A stretch of DNA of 64,000 nt, taken from NCBI GenBank assembly GCA_023382795.1, contig JAHDWT010000003.1, positions 56,339 to 120,338 on the forward strand, read 5' to 3'. Numbering within the stretch: position 1 is the first letter of the stretch; every line of letters begins with the position of its first letter. This stretch comes from Candidatus Babelota bacterium (GTDB taxonomy: Bacteria > Babelota > Babeliae > Babelales > Vermiphilaceae). The translations under genes and the position numbers were made by a program. Under the pieces are notes generated by a model that had not been told where the DNA came from, searched no databases, and worked only from the letters and a program-made list of their open reading frames with translations. Of the stretch, positions 8,489 to 15,917 are shown one piece after another.

Positions 8489-9808
8489 ATGACAAGTCAC
8501 GCCATTAATCCTATTCCGTATCAATGCATCCACAAAGTAACTCCGCAACGTTCACTTACTCTAATGCTCTCGCCTCTCATTGTTCTAACGCTTTATGCAA
8601 AAGATGCTCCAAACCACAGCAACGCAGTAAAGCATCAAATATCACGCATCAACGAGCATCATAATCTACCTGTTAAAGTTCCACCTCACTTGCCCTATTC
8701 TTGGGCAAATCCAAACATTCCCCCATCTCCCAAACCACCACTTACTGGGAAACAAATGGGTGTGGTAGCCACTCCTGGTATAGAACCCCTTGGCTTTGAA
8801 ATGGATGGGAAAGTAAAAGTCTTTAGATTATACGCGCAACCCATAGAACAATATATTACGGACGGAAAAGAAGCCGAGTATGACAACTTAATACCAACCA
8901 AAAATAAAGTTCCACCTCACATTTTGCACCATCACCCCATCACCCAAAAAATTCGTGCATGGGGATTTAATGGCACAACACCGGGTCCAACTATCGAAGC
9001 CTATGAAGGAGATAGAATTAGACTTGTCATTAAAAATGAGCTTCCAGAACCCTTATCAGTTCACTCCCATGGCATTGAGCTTCCCAACAACCAAGATGGT
9101 GCTGGTGGATTTGCAGAGCCAGTAATCATGCCAGGAGAAACGAGGAACTACGAATATACGCTCTATCAATCTGGCACTGCATTTTACCACGGTGAATTCA
9201 ATCTCATGAAAGCGACAAGTTATGGTCTTGTGGGAGCCATTGTTATTCACCCTAAAAAATATGAATACCCAATTGATAAGCAATTCGTCATTACTATGCA
9301 AGAATGGCGCATTTTGCCAGGCAATGTAGATCCTGATTTAGTAAGCACAGATTTTAATTGGTTCACGTTTAATGGGAGATCAGCTCCAAACATACCAGCT
9401 ATCACCGTGAATCAAGGAGATCGCGTTCGCATACGACTCATAAATTCCAGCATGGATAATCATCCCATTCATATGCATGGCCACACGTGGTGGACTGTTG
9501 GCACAGAGGGTGGGCCAATTCCTAAATCAGCCCAGTGGCCCGGCAATACGGTCGATGTTCCTCCTGGTGGAGCACGCGATGTTGAATTTGTGGCCTGGAA
9601 TCAAGGCATCTGGTTTTTTCATTGCCATAAAGTACATCACGTGGTAAATGCACACGCTGATGTTCCCTTAGGAGTCATGCCACATGGTGGTATGTTCACC
9701 ATTGTACATGTCATCCCAAAAGATCCCAAAGCTCCCTGGCAACATCCTCGTGAACATAAGGAAAGCATAGTCAATCCAAACAACACCACTAAGAGAGAAA
9801 GACCATGA
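8489..9808 (+). CDS. Multicopper oxidase, exported, with an altered copper site
   Basis: About 439 residues from the ATG at 8489 (AAGGA at 8471-8475; the frame is open back to a GTG at 8435). A hydrophobic signal-like stretch near residues 22-37 (LTLMLSPLIVLTLYA) precedes two cupredoxin domains. Copper motifs seen in order are VHSHG (first HxH), HPIHMHGH (HxxHxH) and FFHCHKVHH (HCHxxxH). The usual second HxH is YHGE here, so one type 2/3 ligand His is replaced by Glu. These enzymes oxidise Cu(I) or organics with O2 in the periplasm. The gene lies directly before a TolC-family gene, pointing to copper handling. It could be an active variant or one that has lost O2 reduction. Confidence 0.85.
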   Translation: MTSHAINPIPYQCIHKVTPQRSLTLMLSPLIVLTLYAKDAPNHSNAVKHQISRINEHHNLPVKVPPHLPYSWANPNIPPSPKPPLTGKQMGVVATPGIEPLGFEMDGKVKVFRLYAQPIEQYITDGKEAEYDNLIPTKNKVPPHILHHHPITQKIRAWGFNGTTPGPTIEAYEGDRIRLVIKNELPEPLSVHSHGIELPNNQDGAGGFAEPVIMPGETRNYEYTLYQSGTAFYHGEFNLMKATSYGLVGAIVIHPKKYEYPIDKQFVITMQEWRILPGNVDPDLVSTDFNWFTFNGRSAPNIPAITVNQGDRVRIRLINSSMDNHPIHMHGHTWWTVGTEGGPIPKSAQWPGNTVDVPPGGARDVEFVAWNQGIWFFHCHKVHHVVNAHADVPLGVMPHGGMFTIVHVIPKDPKAPWQHPREHKESIVNPNNTTKRERP

Positions 9809-9809
9809 T

Positions 9810-11201
9810 GTGAGAATATATAACTTTATGCTTATCGCATCGTTATTGCCACTCCTTGCTGGATGTACTAAGGTACGCATCAAGTCTGATTTTGCAAAAT
9901 TGCAACACAAAGCACACTTAGCAACCAATCTATCGATTGCGCTCGACATTGCATCGTGCACTAATCTAGAAAATTTGCTGAATACCCAAGATACTTCGGA
10001 TTATATTATTTCAAAGACCGAAGCAATACGTCTGGCATTACTTAATAACCCAGGTTTACAGGCAGATTTTCAGAATTTAGGCATTGCAAAGGCTGATTTA
10101 GTGCAAGCAGGTCTTTACACCAATCCTGATATCAAAAGTGTTTTCTGCTTTGCAACGGATGATCGCGGCCCTGGAACAACCCAAACCAACATAGAGGCTA
10201 TGGCCACTATGCGATTATCAGATTTATGGCAAATTCCTCTTTCAAAACATGTTGCTGAAGATGTATTAGAAATTGTTTCTTTGCGCATACTTTCCACAAT
10301 CCTCACCATCGTTGAAGAGACAAAAATTGCCTATGATACGTGTGTAATTGCAAATCTTAGGACACAAAATACAGAACACCTCTTGCAAACTGCACGCAAA
10401 CTTCAAGATGAAATTTATTATCGACAAGGATATGGCTATACCTCGGATTGGGACAAAGATATGAGCGACGCAAGAGTTGGTGTGCTAGAAGCAGAGGTAA
10501 AGAAACAAGAAGCGTATGTTGTACAAGCATATCTCACATTAAAGCAGCTTATAGGATTAACGCCATCAACACCATCTATAAAAGTCGTTGATCAATTTGA
10601 TATTGCACTGACCATACCGGAATTTGAAGTAATTGAAGCATATGCGGTTGAACATAGACCAGAACTACAAATAGCTCACATGAAGATTAAGCAATATCAA
10701 GATCAGATCCGATTAGAAAAAGCAAAGATAGTTAAAGCGGTAGATGCCGGCATTGCGTACAAACGGGACTTTGAAAAACCTTTTGCAGGATGGGGCCCTT
10801 ATTTTAATATAAGCTTACCTATTTTCGATGATAATTATGCGCAAATAGCAAGAGCAGAATTTCTTCTTAAACAAGCTGAACAGAAATTAATTGAAGAAAA
10901 AATCAACATCTTAGCAGAATTACATACATCCTATTATTTGCTACAGGCGCTCAGGCAAGAGATCGCTCAGTACACAACCATGGTATTACCATCTCAGCAA
11001 AAAGCAGTTGACTATGCTTATCGCTACGCAGAATCTATGCAGCTAAATATGGTGACCGCCATAGAATCAGAAATGAAATTCTATGAAAATACTGCGCAAC
11101 TGCTTGAAAACTATTACCATGCATTTAAGGAATTGGCACATTTGGAACGCTCGGTAGGAAAGGATTTTAATCTCTTTCCAGTAAATGAATCATTAACATA
11201 G
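9810..11201 (+). CDS. TolC-family outer-membrane efflux lipoprotein
   Basis: 463 residues from a GTG at 9810 that follows AGAGAGAAAG and starts 1 base after the oxidase stop, so translation is probably coupled. The N-terminus is a lipoprotein signal with lipobox LLAGC. Two repeats of the TolC helical barrel follow, with long amphipathic helices such as AIRLALLNNPGLQADFQNLGIAKADLVQAGLY and a second copy near residue 260 (EAYAVEHRPELQIAHMKIK). CusC- or CzcC-like channels have this lipoprotein form and work with RND pumps. No pump gene is next to it, so it must pair with one elsewhere or act with the oxidase. The substrate is inferred to be metal. Confidence 0.85.
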   Translation: MRIYNFMLIASLLPLLAGCTKVRIKSDFAKLQHKAHLATNLSIALDIASCTNLENLLNTQDTSDYIISKTEAIRLALLNNPGLQADFQNLGIAKADLVQAGLYTNPDIKSVFCFATDDRGPGTTQTNIEAMATMRLSDLWQIPLSKHVAEDVLEIVSLRILSTILTIVEETKIAYDTCVIANLRTQNTEHLLQTARKLQDEIYYRQGYGYTSDWDKDMSDARVGVLEAEVKKQEAYVVQAYLTLKQLIGLTPSTPSIKVVDQFDIALTIPEFEVIEAYAVEHRPELQIAHMKIKQYQDQIRLEKAKIVKAVDAGIAYKRDFEKPFAGWGPYFNISLPIFDDNYAQIARAEFLLKQAEQKLIEEKINILAELHTSYYLLQALRQEIAQYTTMVLPSQQKAVDYAYRYAESMQLNMVTAIESEMKFYENTAQLLENYYHAFKELAHLERSVGKDFNLFPVNESLT

Positions 11202-11348
11202 AACGCAGCAACTCGCACCCGATACAAAACGCTCATAGCGCATATGTATATCCCACACGAGTAAATTGATTGCATGTCAAATACCGTATCGGCTACGCTG
11301 AACCATATAATAATCCATTTCATTTCTTTTATATAATTAGGAGGTACG

Positions 11349-11999
11349 ATGAGTAGACAGGCTATCATGCTGTCGATTACGTTAATCGCGGGAATAGGCA
11401 TTGGTTATTATGGCGCATCCTACGTGAATCGCTCGATGAGACTACCATACACAACTAAGGTAGCAAACGCAGAATGCGCATTGCGACGCACCATGGATAA
11501 ACTCTGGATGGAACATGCGTTTTTGACGCGTCAATTTATCATAGCTACTACAGCCGGACTTGAAGATGTGGAATTAGCCGCACAACGCCTACTCAAAAAT
11601 CAAGATGAAATTGGTGATGCCATCGTCCCATTTTATGGGAAAGAGGCTGGTAAAGCGTTAGCACAATTATTGAGAGAACATATTAGTATAGCCGCCGATA
11701 TCGTTAAGGCAGCCAATGCACAAGATACCGATAAAGTTAATACGTTGAACACGCAATGGCGAGCTAATGCAGTTGATATCGCCACATTCTTAAACGCAGC
11801 GAATCCTTATTTTGACGCAAAAGTGCTCACCGCCATGTTAAATGAGCATCTTGACCTCACTACACAAGAACTCATGCTTAGATTAAAAAGAGACTGGAAA
11901 GCGGATATGGCGAATTATGACCTGATTATTGAACAAATTCGTATGATGGGTCAAGGATTTGCTGACGGCATTATAAAACAGTTTCCAAATAAATTTTGA
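11349..11999 (+). CDS. Membrane-anchored helical protein of a conserved uncharacterised family
   Basis: 216 residues. An N-terminal membrane segment or signal (about 7-24, ITLIAGIGIGYYGASY) precedes an all-helical domain. The core pattern MEHAFLTRQFIIATTAGLEDVELAAQRLLKNQDEIGDAIVPFYG belongs to a family I recall from bacilli and environmental bacteria, often mislabelled as a glycosyltransferase or acetylglutamate kinase; no catalytic motif supports either name. AGGAGGT precedes the ATG. It follows the oxidase and TolC genes by about 150 bases in the same direction, so a link to metal or envelope stress is possible but unproven. Confidence 0.65.
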   Translation: MSRQAIMLSITLIAGIGIGYYGASYVNRSMRLPYTTKVANAECALRRTMDKLWMEHAFLTRQFIIATTAGLEDVELAAQRLLKNQDEIGDAIVPFYGKEAGKALAQLLREHISIAADIVKAANAQDTDKVNTLNTQWRANAVDIATFLNAANPYFDAKVLTAMLNEHLDLTTQELMLRLKRDWKADMANYDLIIEQIRMMGQGFADGIIKQFPNKF

Positions 12000-12020
12000 C
12001 GAAACAATTTGAACATCCTG

Positions 12021-12072
12021 CTCTATGCTTTGGTATCGATTTAATCATAATAATCGGCACCAAAGCATAGAG
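12021..12072 (+). terminator. Long perfect hairpin downstream of the 11349 gene
   Basis: CTCTATGCTTTGGT at 12021-12034 pairs exactly with ACCAAAGCATAGAG at 12059-12072. The stem continues inwards with one mismatch and one G-T pair to about 20 pairs around an A/T loop. It starts 21 bases after the stop codon. It lacks a T-run, so it may block RNA decay or mark the end of a mobile fragment rather than act as a plain intrinsic terminator. Confidence 0.5.
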
Positions 12073-12096
12073 TTGCAATCAGCATTAGTCATAACG

Positions 12097-12145
12097 CCCT
12101 CGCAGAGCGAGGGGCTTGACGGCTGTGAGCAGTCTCAAAGACTGC
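12097..12145. repeat. Left-end hairpins of the IS element
   Basis: Two perfect 7-bp stem-loops in tandem: CCCTCGC-aga-GCGAGGG (12097-12113) and GCAGTCT-caa-AGACTGC (12129-12145). They lie 3' of tnpA on its own strand. The second has the same CAA loop as the hairpin at the other end and is the better candidate for the TnpA binding structure. The first is GC-rich and could end tnpA transcription. Confidence 0.6.
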
Positions 12146-12167
12146 CAGTGTTATTATCTAAACGTAT

Positions 12168-12605
12168 TTAAAAATTTCCATCTTCATTGACGCCAAGGAA
12201 GTCTAGCTGCTCCTGTTTTTTTACATACGATCTTATCTGATCAATATCAAAACCAACTGTTGAAACTGCATAACCCCTTGCCCACAATCTTTCCCCATTA
12301 AAGTTTCTTGTCCTTCCTCCAAACTGCCTTGCTACTGCTATAGCACTCTTGCCCTTGATATATCCAACTATTGCGGCAACCGAATATTTCGGCGGTATTC
12401 TTATTAGCATGTGGACATGATCCTGTACCATGTGGCCTTCTATTATCTTGCATCCCTTTTGACCAGCCAATTCGTGAAAAACTTTTCCCAGATATTCACG
12501 AATTTTCCCATACAGCATTCTTCTTCTATTCTTTGGTACGAATACTACGTGATATTTGCAGTCCCATTTTGAATGACTTAGACTTTCATAAGATGTTGTT
12601 GCCAT
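12168..12605 (-). CDS. tnpA: IS200/IS605-family transposase TnpA (Y1 HUH)
   Basis: 145 residues, full family length. It has the opening CKYHVVFVPKNRRRMLYG, the HUH metal motif DHVHMLI (about 62-68) and the nucleophile Tyr in the C-terminal helix (IRSYVKKQEQLDF, about 126-138). TnpA cuts and joins single-stranded DNA at hairpin-marked ends through a phosphotyrosine bond, without target duplication. The gene looks intact and may be active. AAAGGAG lies about 7 bases upstream of the ATG at 12605 and close to an inverted repeat (12621-12630) that could control access to it. Confidence 0.95.
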   Translation of the reverse strand: MATTSYESLSHSKWDCKYHVVFVPKNRRRMLYGKIREYLGKVFHELAGQKGCKIIEGHMVQDHVHMLIRIPPKYSVAAIVGYIKGKSAIAVARQFGGRTRNFNGERLWARGYAVSTVGFDIDQIRSYVKKQEQLDFLGVNEDGNF

Positions 12606-12620
12606 TTATAGCTCCTTTCT

Positions 12621-12630
12621 GCCGTCAAGC
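12621..12630. repeat. tnpA leader arm of a 10-bp inverted repeat (partner at 12114-12123)
   Basis: GCCGTCAAGC at 12621-12630 is the exact reverse complement of GCTTGACGGC at 12114-12123. In a tnpA transcript one arm lies a few bases upstream of the AAAGGAG ribosome site and the other beyond the stop codon, so the two ends of the message could pair. Confidence 0.5.
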
Positions 12631-12691
12631 ATCAGGAACTATAACGCAACAACATCTTAAACTGAATCCTAGGGTCAAACCTCGATAGTCT

Positions 12692-12708
12692 CACTAGTCA
12701 AACTAGTG
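12692..12708. repeat. Right-end hairpin of the IS element
   Basis: Perfect stem CACTAGT/ACTAGTG with loop CAA, 87 bases upstream of the tnpA start on the tnpA strand. Its stem length and loop match the hairpin at 12129-12145. This is the probable TnpA recognition hairpin at the tnpA-proximal end. Confidence 0.6.
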
Positions 12709-12788
12709 GTTTACCTATCTCCTAATTATGCTATCCTTTTGCCACCCATGCTTTCTCTATGATGCTTGTAATGCAGGAGGATAAACAG

Positions 12789-13409
12789 ATGCAACGCCAA
12801 AAACCGTTATTACATGCCGACAATCAGAAAATCCTCCATGATGCACTCTACTACATGAAAATGAATGAACTCAGAAAAGCATGCCTGATACTTTCGCTAC
12901 CTCATGCAGGCAAAAAAATAGAACTAATTAATCGTATAATGACATTCATTCAAACAGGAAACATACGGTTACTTCCTGTTGTACCAGAACAGTCCAAGGC
13001 AAAAAACTATCCAACACAACCCCTACGTCCAGACTCTCTCATGCTTTATGGCGCATACAGAAATGATGCAAAAACTAGAGCATTTTTTAAACAACTCATT
13101 GGCCCGCATTTTCACTTTACCGCCTTTGGTATTGATTGGCTAAATGAGCAATGGCTAAAAGCAAAACCTCCAACTTATCGCGAATTCGCCCATTATTGGA
13201 CTACAGAGACGGAAAACCGAAAAAGAGCAAAACCTCAACCCAAAGATGAATGGATGTTTATTAATTTTGTACAGCATATGAATAGAGAGTGTCCATCTAT
13301 CTCGAAAGGCGACTTAATGGCTGCATGGAAAAAAACGCAAGCCGATAAAGCGCATTGTGCCTTCGAACTGTTGAGATCATGTATCAATCAAAAAAACAAC
13401 TCAAATTAG
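12789..13409 (+). CDS. SAP-like / DUF6434-like protein
   Basis: 206 residues from the ATG at 12789, chosen because AGGAGG sits at 12775-12780; an upstream in-frame ATG at 12759 has no such site. Residues about 20-52 (MNELRKACLILSLPHAGKKIELINRI) look like a SAP helix-turn-helix, a DNA-binding element. The middle, with FFKQLIGPHFHFTAFGIDWLN and PPTYREFAHYW, matches what I recall of DUF6434, which often occurs next to SAP motifs. The function is unknown, perhaps nucleic-acid binding. It ends 13 bases before the MazG-like gene, likely cotranscribed. Confidence 0.65.
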   Translation: MQRQKPLLHADNQKILHDALYYMKMNELRKACLILSLPHAGKKIELINRIMTFIQTGNIRLLPVVPEQSKAKNYPTQPLRPDSLMLYGAYRNDAKTRAFFKQLIGPHFHFTAFGIDWLNEQWLKAKPPTYREFAHYWTTETENRKRAKPQPKDEWMFINFVQHMNRECPSISKGDLMAAWKKTQADKAHCAFELLRSCINQKNNSN

Positions 13410-13422
13410 GGGATATAAGCTT

Positions 13423-13725
13423 ATGTCACCAAAATTAGTACGTGATCGTATTCCAAGTATCATTGTTGAAAATAAAAAAACCCCTCACTTCTATCATGCC
13501 AATGATGAAGAATTCGGCATTCGATTAAAAGAAAAACTCGTTGAAGAGGTGCATGAATTTCTTGAGTCAGAAGATGCCAAAGAACTTGCTGACATCATAG
13601 AAGTAATCGAAGCCCTTGCTCGTTACCAAGAAAAATCTTTAGGCGACATCTTGCAGATGAAAAAAGAAAAGGCCTTGACGAACGGCTCATTCAGCGGAAA
13701 AATCATACTAACTGACATCAAGTAG
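13423..13725 (+). CDS. MazG-like nucleotide pyrophosphohydrolase
   Basis: 100 residues. It begins KLVRDRIPSII and carries the all-alpha NTP pyrophosphatase helices with the acidic metal motif EKLVEEVHEFLE followed by ELADIIEVIEAL, the E-x3-E ... E/D-x3-D pattern of MazG and HisE relatives. Such enzymes clear non-canonical nucleoside triphosphates by cutting off pyrophosphate. This short type is usually labelled phosphoribosyl-ATP pyrophosphohydrolase-like but occurs outside his operons, as here. GGGGATATAAGCTT precedes the ATG. The likely role is nucleotide house-cleaning. Confidence 0.8.
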   Translation: MSPKLVRDRIPSIIVENKKTPHFYHANDEEFGIRLKEKLVEEVHEFLESEDAKELADIIEVIEALARYQEKSLGDILQMKKEKALTNGSFSGKIILTDIK

Positions 13726-13743
13726 CTATCTTAGAATAATTTA

Positions 13744-14337
13744 CTATTCCCATATAACAGAAAGTTCTGGTAAATCATCACAGGTATATCTTGCATACAT
13801 TATCAAATCTGCCAGGGAACCATCATTTCTCCTCATAGCTTTTTTTAGGACCCCTTCTTGCTCAAACCCTAAGCGTTGCGCAACTGCATGGCTTTTGATA
13901 TTTTTCGCATCGCATCTTATTTCAACACGAGCCATGTCCAATACTTCGAAAGCATACCGCGTTAGAGCATTCGCCGCTTCCGTTGCATACCCGAATTTTG
14001 TAGCATCTGTCCTTAACCAATATCCTATAGCACAACGAGGAACATCCCATTTTATTTCATTAAATCCTGTACCTCCCAAAAATCTTTCAGACTTTCGTTC
14101 GAATAATAAAAGTGGTAAGTCGCTATCTTTGATCAACCAACTTTGCTGGGCTTTTCGCACATAAAGTTCTTGCTGTTCAACTGGCGTCATTTCTTTAGCC
14201 CAAGCCATCCATTTCGTGAGCTCCTGAAAGGATTCTCTAATCGCCTCATGGAGCATCACTCCTTCGCCTATTTTTGCTGGACGCATATACAATCGAGGTG
14301 TCTGTATAATAGTTGGAATAGTAAGAATTATCGACAT
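13744..14337 (-). CDS. GNAT N-acetyltransferase, RimJ/RimL type
   Basis: 197 residues with the GNAT fold of the RimJ/RimL group: an opening TPRLYMRPAKIGEGVML, acetyl-CoA-binding strand and helix (GYWLRTDATKFGYATEAANALTRYAFE), then VEIRCDAKNIKSHAVAQRLGFEQEGVLKKAM. Members acetylate ribosomal protein N-termini, polyamines or small amines; the substrate here is unknown. It converges on the MazG-like gene. A hairpin terminator for the next minus-strand gene lies just upstream of its start. Confidence 0.85.
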   Translation of the reverse strand: MSIILTIPTIIQTPRLYMRPAKIGEGVMLHEAIRESFQELTKWMAWAKEMTPVEQQELYVRKAQQSWLIKDSDLPLLLFERKSERFLGGTGFNEIKWDVPRCAIGYWLRTDATKFGYATEAANALTRYAFEVLDMARVEIRCDAKNIKSHAVAQRLGFEQEGVLKKAMRRNDGSLADLIMYARYTCDDLPELSVIWE

Positions 14338-14357
14338 AACACGCTTTCCTGGCTATA

Positions 14358-14405
14358 AAAATCCTCCTGCTTGACGAACTCATTATCGTCATACAAGAGG
14401 ATTTT
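14358..14405 (-). terminator. Intrinsic terminator of the 14428 gene
   Basis: AAAATCCTC (14358-14366) pairs with GAGGATTTT (14397-14405), and an inner stem TGACGA/TCGTCA extends it. On the minus strand the stem is followed by TTTTT. It lies 22 bases beyond the stop of the small gene at 14428. Confidence 0.7.
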
Positions 14406-14427
14406 CTTTTCTTTGATCTTAAAGATT

Positions 14428-14634
14428 TTATTTTTTCTTTTTACGTAACATAGGAAGCCCGGTACGTGCGTTTTCAAACACTTCGTAACCAGCTGGCAAT
14501 TCATTCAAAACACCAACGCCAACTTCACCTGCGAAATAATAGATTCTTTGTTTGCGATCACCTTTGAGTTTTACTTCTTTGGTATGTAGAAAATAATTTT
14601 TACCGCTCTTTTTTGATTTGATACTATAAGGCAT
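14428..14634 (-). CDS. Small basic protein, unknown function
   Basis: 68 residues from the ATG at 14634; GAGGAG at about 14644-14649 (minus strand) decides this start over an in-frame TTG at 14652. The sequence is basic, begins MPYSIKSKKSGKNYFLHTKEV and ends LRKKKK. The pattern KSKKSGKNYFLH...RIYYFAG looks like a compact beta-sheet protein. I recall similar short proteins in candidate-phylum genomes but no function. It has its own terminator, so it is a single-gene unit. Confidence 0.6.
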   Translation of the reverse strand: MPYSIKSKKSGKNYFLHTKEVKLKGDRKQRIYYFAGEVGVGVLNELPAGYEVFENARTGLPMLRKKKK

Positions 14635-14703
14635 GGCTTTTGCTCTCCTCAATTATTTGATATAACAATCATAAACAATACCTAGAGTGTAAATGAATAG
14701 GGC

Positions 14704-14952
14704 ATGGTGTTGTCAATAGGAAAAATAGCAAATCAAAAAACAATATTACCTGGAACCGTTATGCAACCAAAAACACTTGGCGTCATATCTATCGTATGTG
14801 GCATTATACTCATTATATTTGCCCTACCAATATTGACGTATTTTGCCTTTCTAATCGTTGGACTCATGCTTATTAACTACGGATTTAAATTACTGCGCAT
14901 GCCTACCTTGTGGCAACGACTTCAAATTCTCTTCTTTCGCGGTCGGTTTTAG
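14704..14952 (+). CDS. Small inner-membrane protein, unknown function
   Basis: 82 residues if started at the ATG at 14704, 63 if started at the ATG at 14761 (MQPKTLGVISIV). Neither has a strong ribosome site. Two closely spaced hydrophobic helices (about 28-42 and 44-60, GVISIVCGIILIIFALPILTY and FAFLIVGLMLINYGF) end in a basic tail, so the protein is probably a two-helix membrane hairpin with its tail in the cytosol. No family recognised. Confidence 0.45.
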   Translation: MVLSIGKIANQKTILPGTVMQPKTLGVISIVCGIILIIFALPILTYFAFLIVGLMLINYGFKLLRMPTLWQRLQILFFRGRF

Positions 14953-15040
14953 TACCCGCATACAATACTTGCACGCCAAATCGTATTTTAACTATACTTG
15001 ATTGCACCAATACCAAAATATGATTACAGGGGGATAAATC

Positions 15041-15859
15041 ATGAAAGTTTTTTCAATCAAACAAGCACTGCTCTATGGCTTCAAGTCCTCATTCAGACAC
15101 CTTTTTTTTCTTGTCGGCATGACGGCAATTGTTGCTGTAACCACTTTCTTAGTAGCGTCGGTAGTATTTGGCACTATTTCTCTCGTTCTTATTTCACGAC
15201 TACCAGAGGTCTGTGAGTTTATACAAAGAGGCATAGTACCAAGCAATCAAGAAATCTCGTCATGCTTCACGGCTTTACTAAATCTTTTTTCAGATCATTG
15301 GTTTCTGTATAGCATGATATTCGCACTCGGATTATTAATTATTTATCTCGTGCTCTGTTATCTCTCACTTGGTTGGTTTAACGCTCTTCTGCATCTGTAT
15401 GACCACAAAAAAGGCTCTTTTCGCGCTCTTGTAGTACATCCTCGCCTATTGTTTCCCTTCACCATTGCATCGATTCTCTATGGCATCATAGTATTACTGG
15501 GCTCCGTTGCACTTATTGTTCCTGGAATTATTTTTGCACTTATGTTCATGATGTTCGGATATGTCATAGTCGATAAAAAAGCTGGTATCATCGAATCTTT
15601 CCGCACAAGTGCACATATCACCCGCGGAGTAAAATGGCGCTTATTTTGGCTGCTATTTATCATAATGTCCACGTCTCTACTTTTGGAACCGTTAGATAAT
15701 GTAATGCTCCTAAGACTTTGGGGATTGTCATCGGCATTAATCTACAGTTTTTCGATAATCGGCGCACTACTGAGGGCTTATCTATTTATTACCGTTCTCA
15801 TGATAAGTGTCTATACCTATCGGACGCTTAATGCGCAAACCTATGCACCAGTTAAATAA
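15041..15859 (+). CDS. Multi-pass membrane protein (GlpQ-membrane-domain/DUF975-like)
   Basis: 272 residues with about six hydrophobic helices. The pattern VALIVPGIIFALMFMMFGYVIVDKKAGIIESFRTSAHITRGVKWRLF is the hallmark of a membrane family seen in DUF975 proteins and in the membrane domain attached to some glycerophosphodiester phosphodiesterases. The biochemical role of that domain is not established. GGGGGAT precedes the ATG well. It ends at a bidirectional terminator shared with mutL. Confidence 0.65.
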   Translation: MKVFSIKQALLYGFKSSFRHLFFLVGMTAIVAVTTFLVASVVFGTISLVLISRLPEVCEFIQRGIVPSNQEISSCFTALLNLFSDHWFLYSMIFALGLLIIYLVLCYLSLGWFNALLHLYDHKKGSFRALVVHPRLLFPFTIASILYGIIVLLGSVALIVPGIIFALMFMMFGYVIVDKKAGIIESFRTSAHITRGVKWRLFWLLFIIMSTSLLLEPLDNVMLLRLWGLSSALIYSFSIIGALLRAYLFITVLMISVYTYRTLNAQTYAPVK

Positions 15860-15877
15860 TATCAAGCACTAAAGACA

Positions 15878-15911
15878 ATTAAGGGATGGTCATAACACGC
15901 CATCCCTTAAT
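15878..15911. terminator. Bidirectional intrinsic terminator between the 15041 gene and mutL
   Basis: ATTAAGGGATGG (15878-15889) pairs perfectly with CCATCCCTTAAT (15900-15911) around a 10-base loop. A/T-rich flanks on both sides could serve either direction. It lies between two convergent stop codons. Confidence 0.7.
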
Positions 15912-15917
15912 GTTTGA

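Larger units (their letters stand above)
12097..12708 (-). mobile_element. IS200/IS605-family element with tnpA only
   Basis: About 0.6 kb element bounded by short hairpins and carrying one Y1 transposase gene on the minus strand. No tnpB is present, as in the IS200 group. The end hairpins GCAGTCT-caa-AGACTGC (12129-12145) and CACTAGT-caa-ACTAGTG (12692-12708) share stem length and loop, as expected for TnpA-recognised ends. A further hairpin at 12097-12113 (CCCTCGC-aga-GCGAGGG) lies outside the first. Exact ends cannot be set without a second copy, and no target duplication is expected for this family. It lies between the copper-type genes and the SAP/DUF6434-like gene. Confidence 0.75.

Noticed and set aside
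11349..11999. Glycosyltransferase or acetylglutamate kinase, as relatives are often labelled
   Set aside because: No nucleotide-sugar, DxD or kinase motif is present; the protein is an anchored helical bundle.
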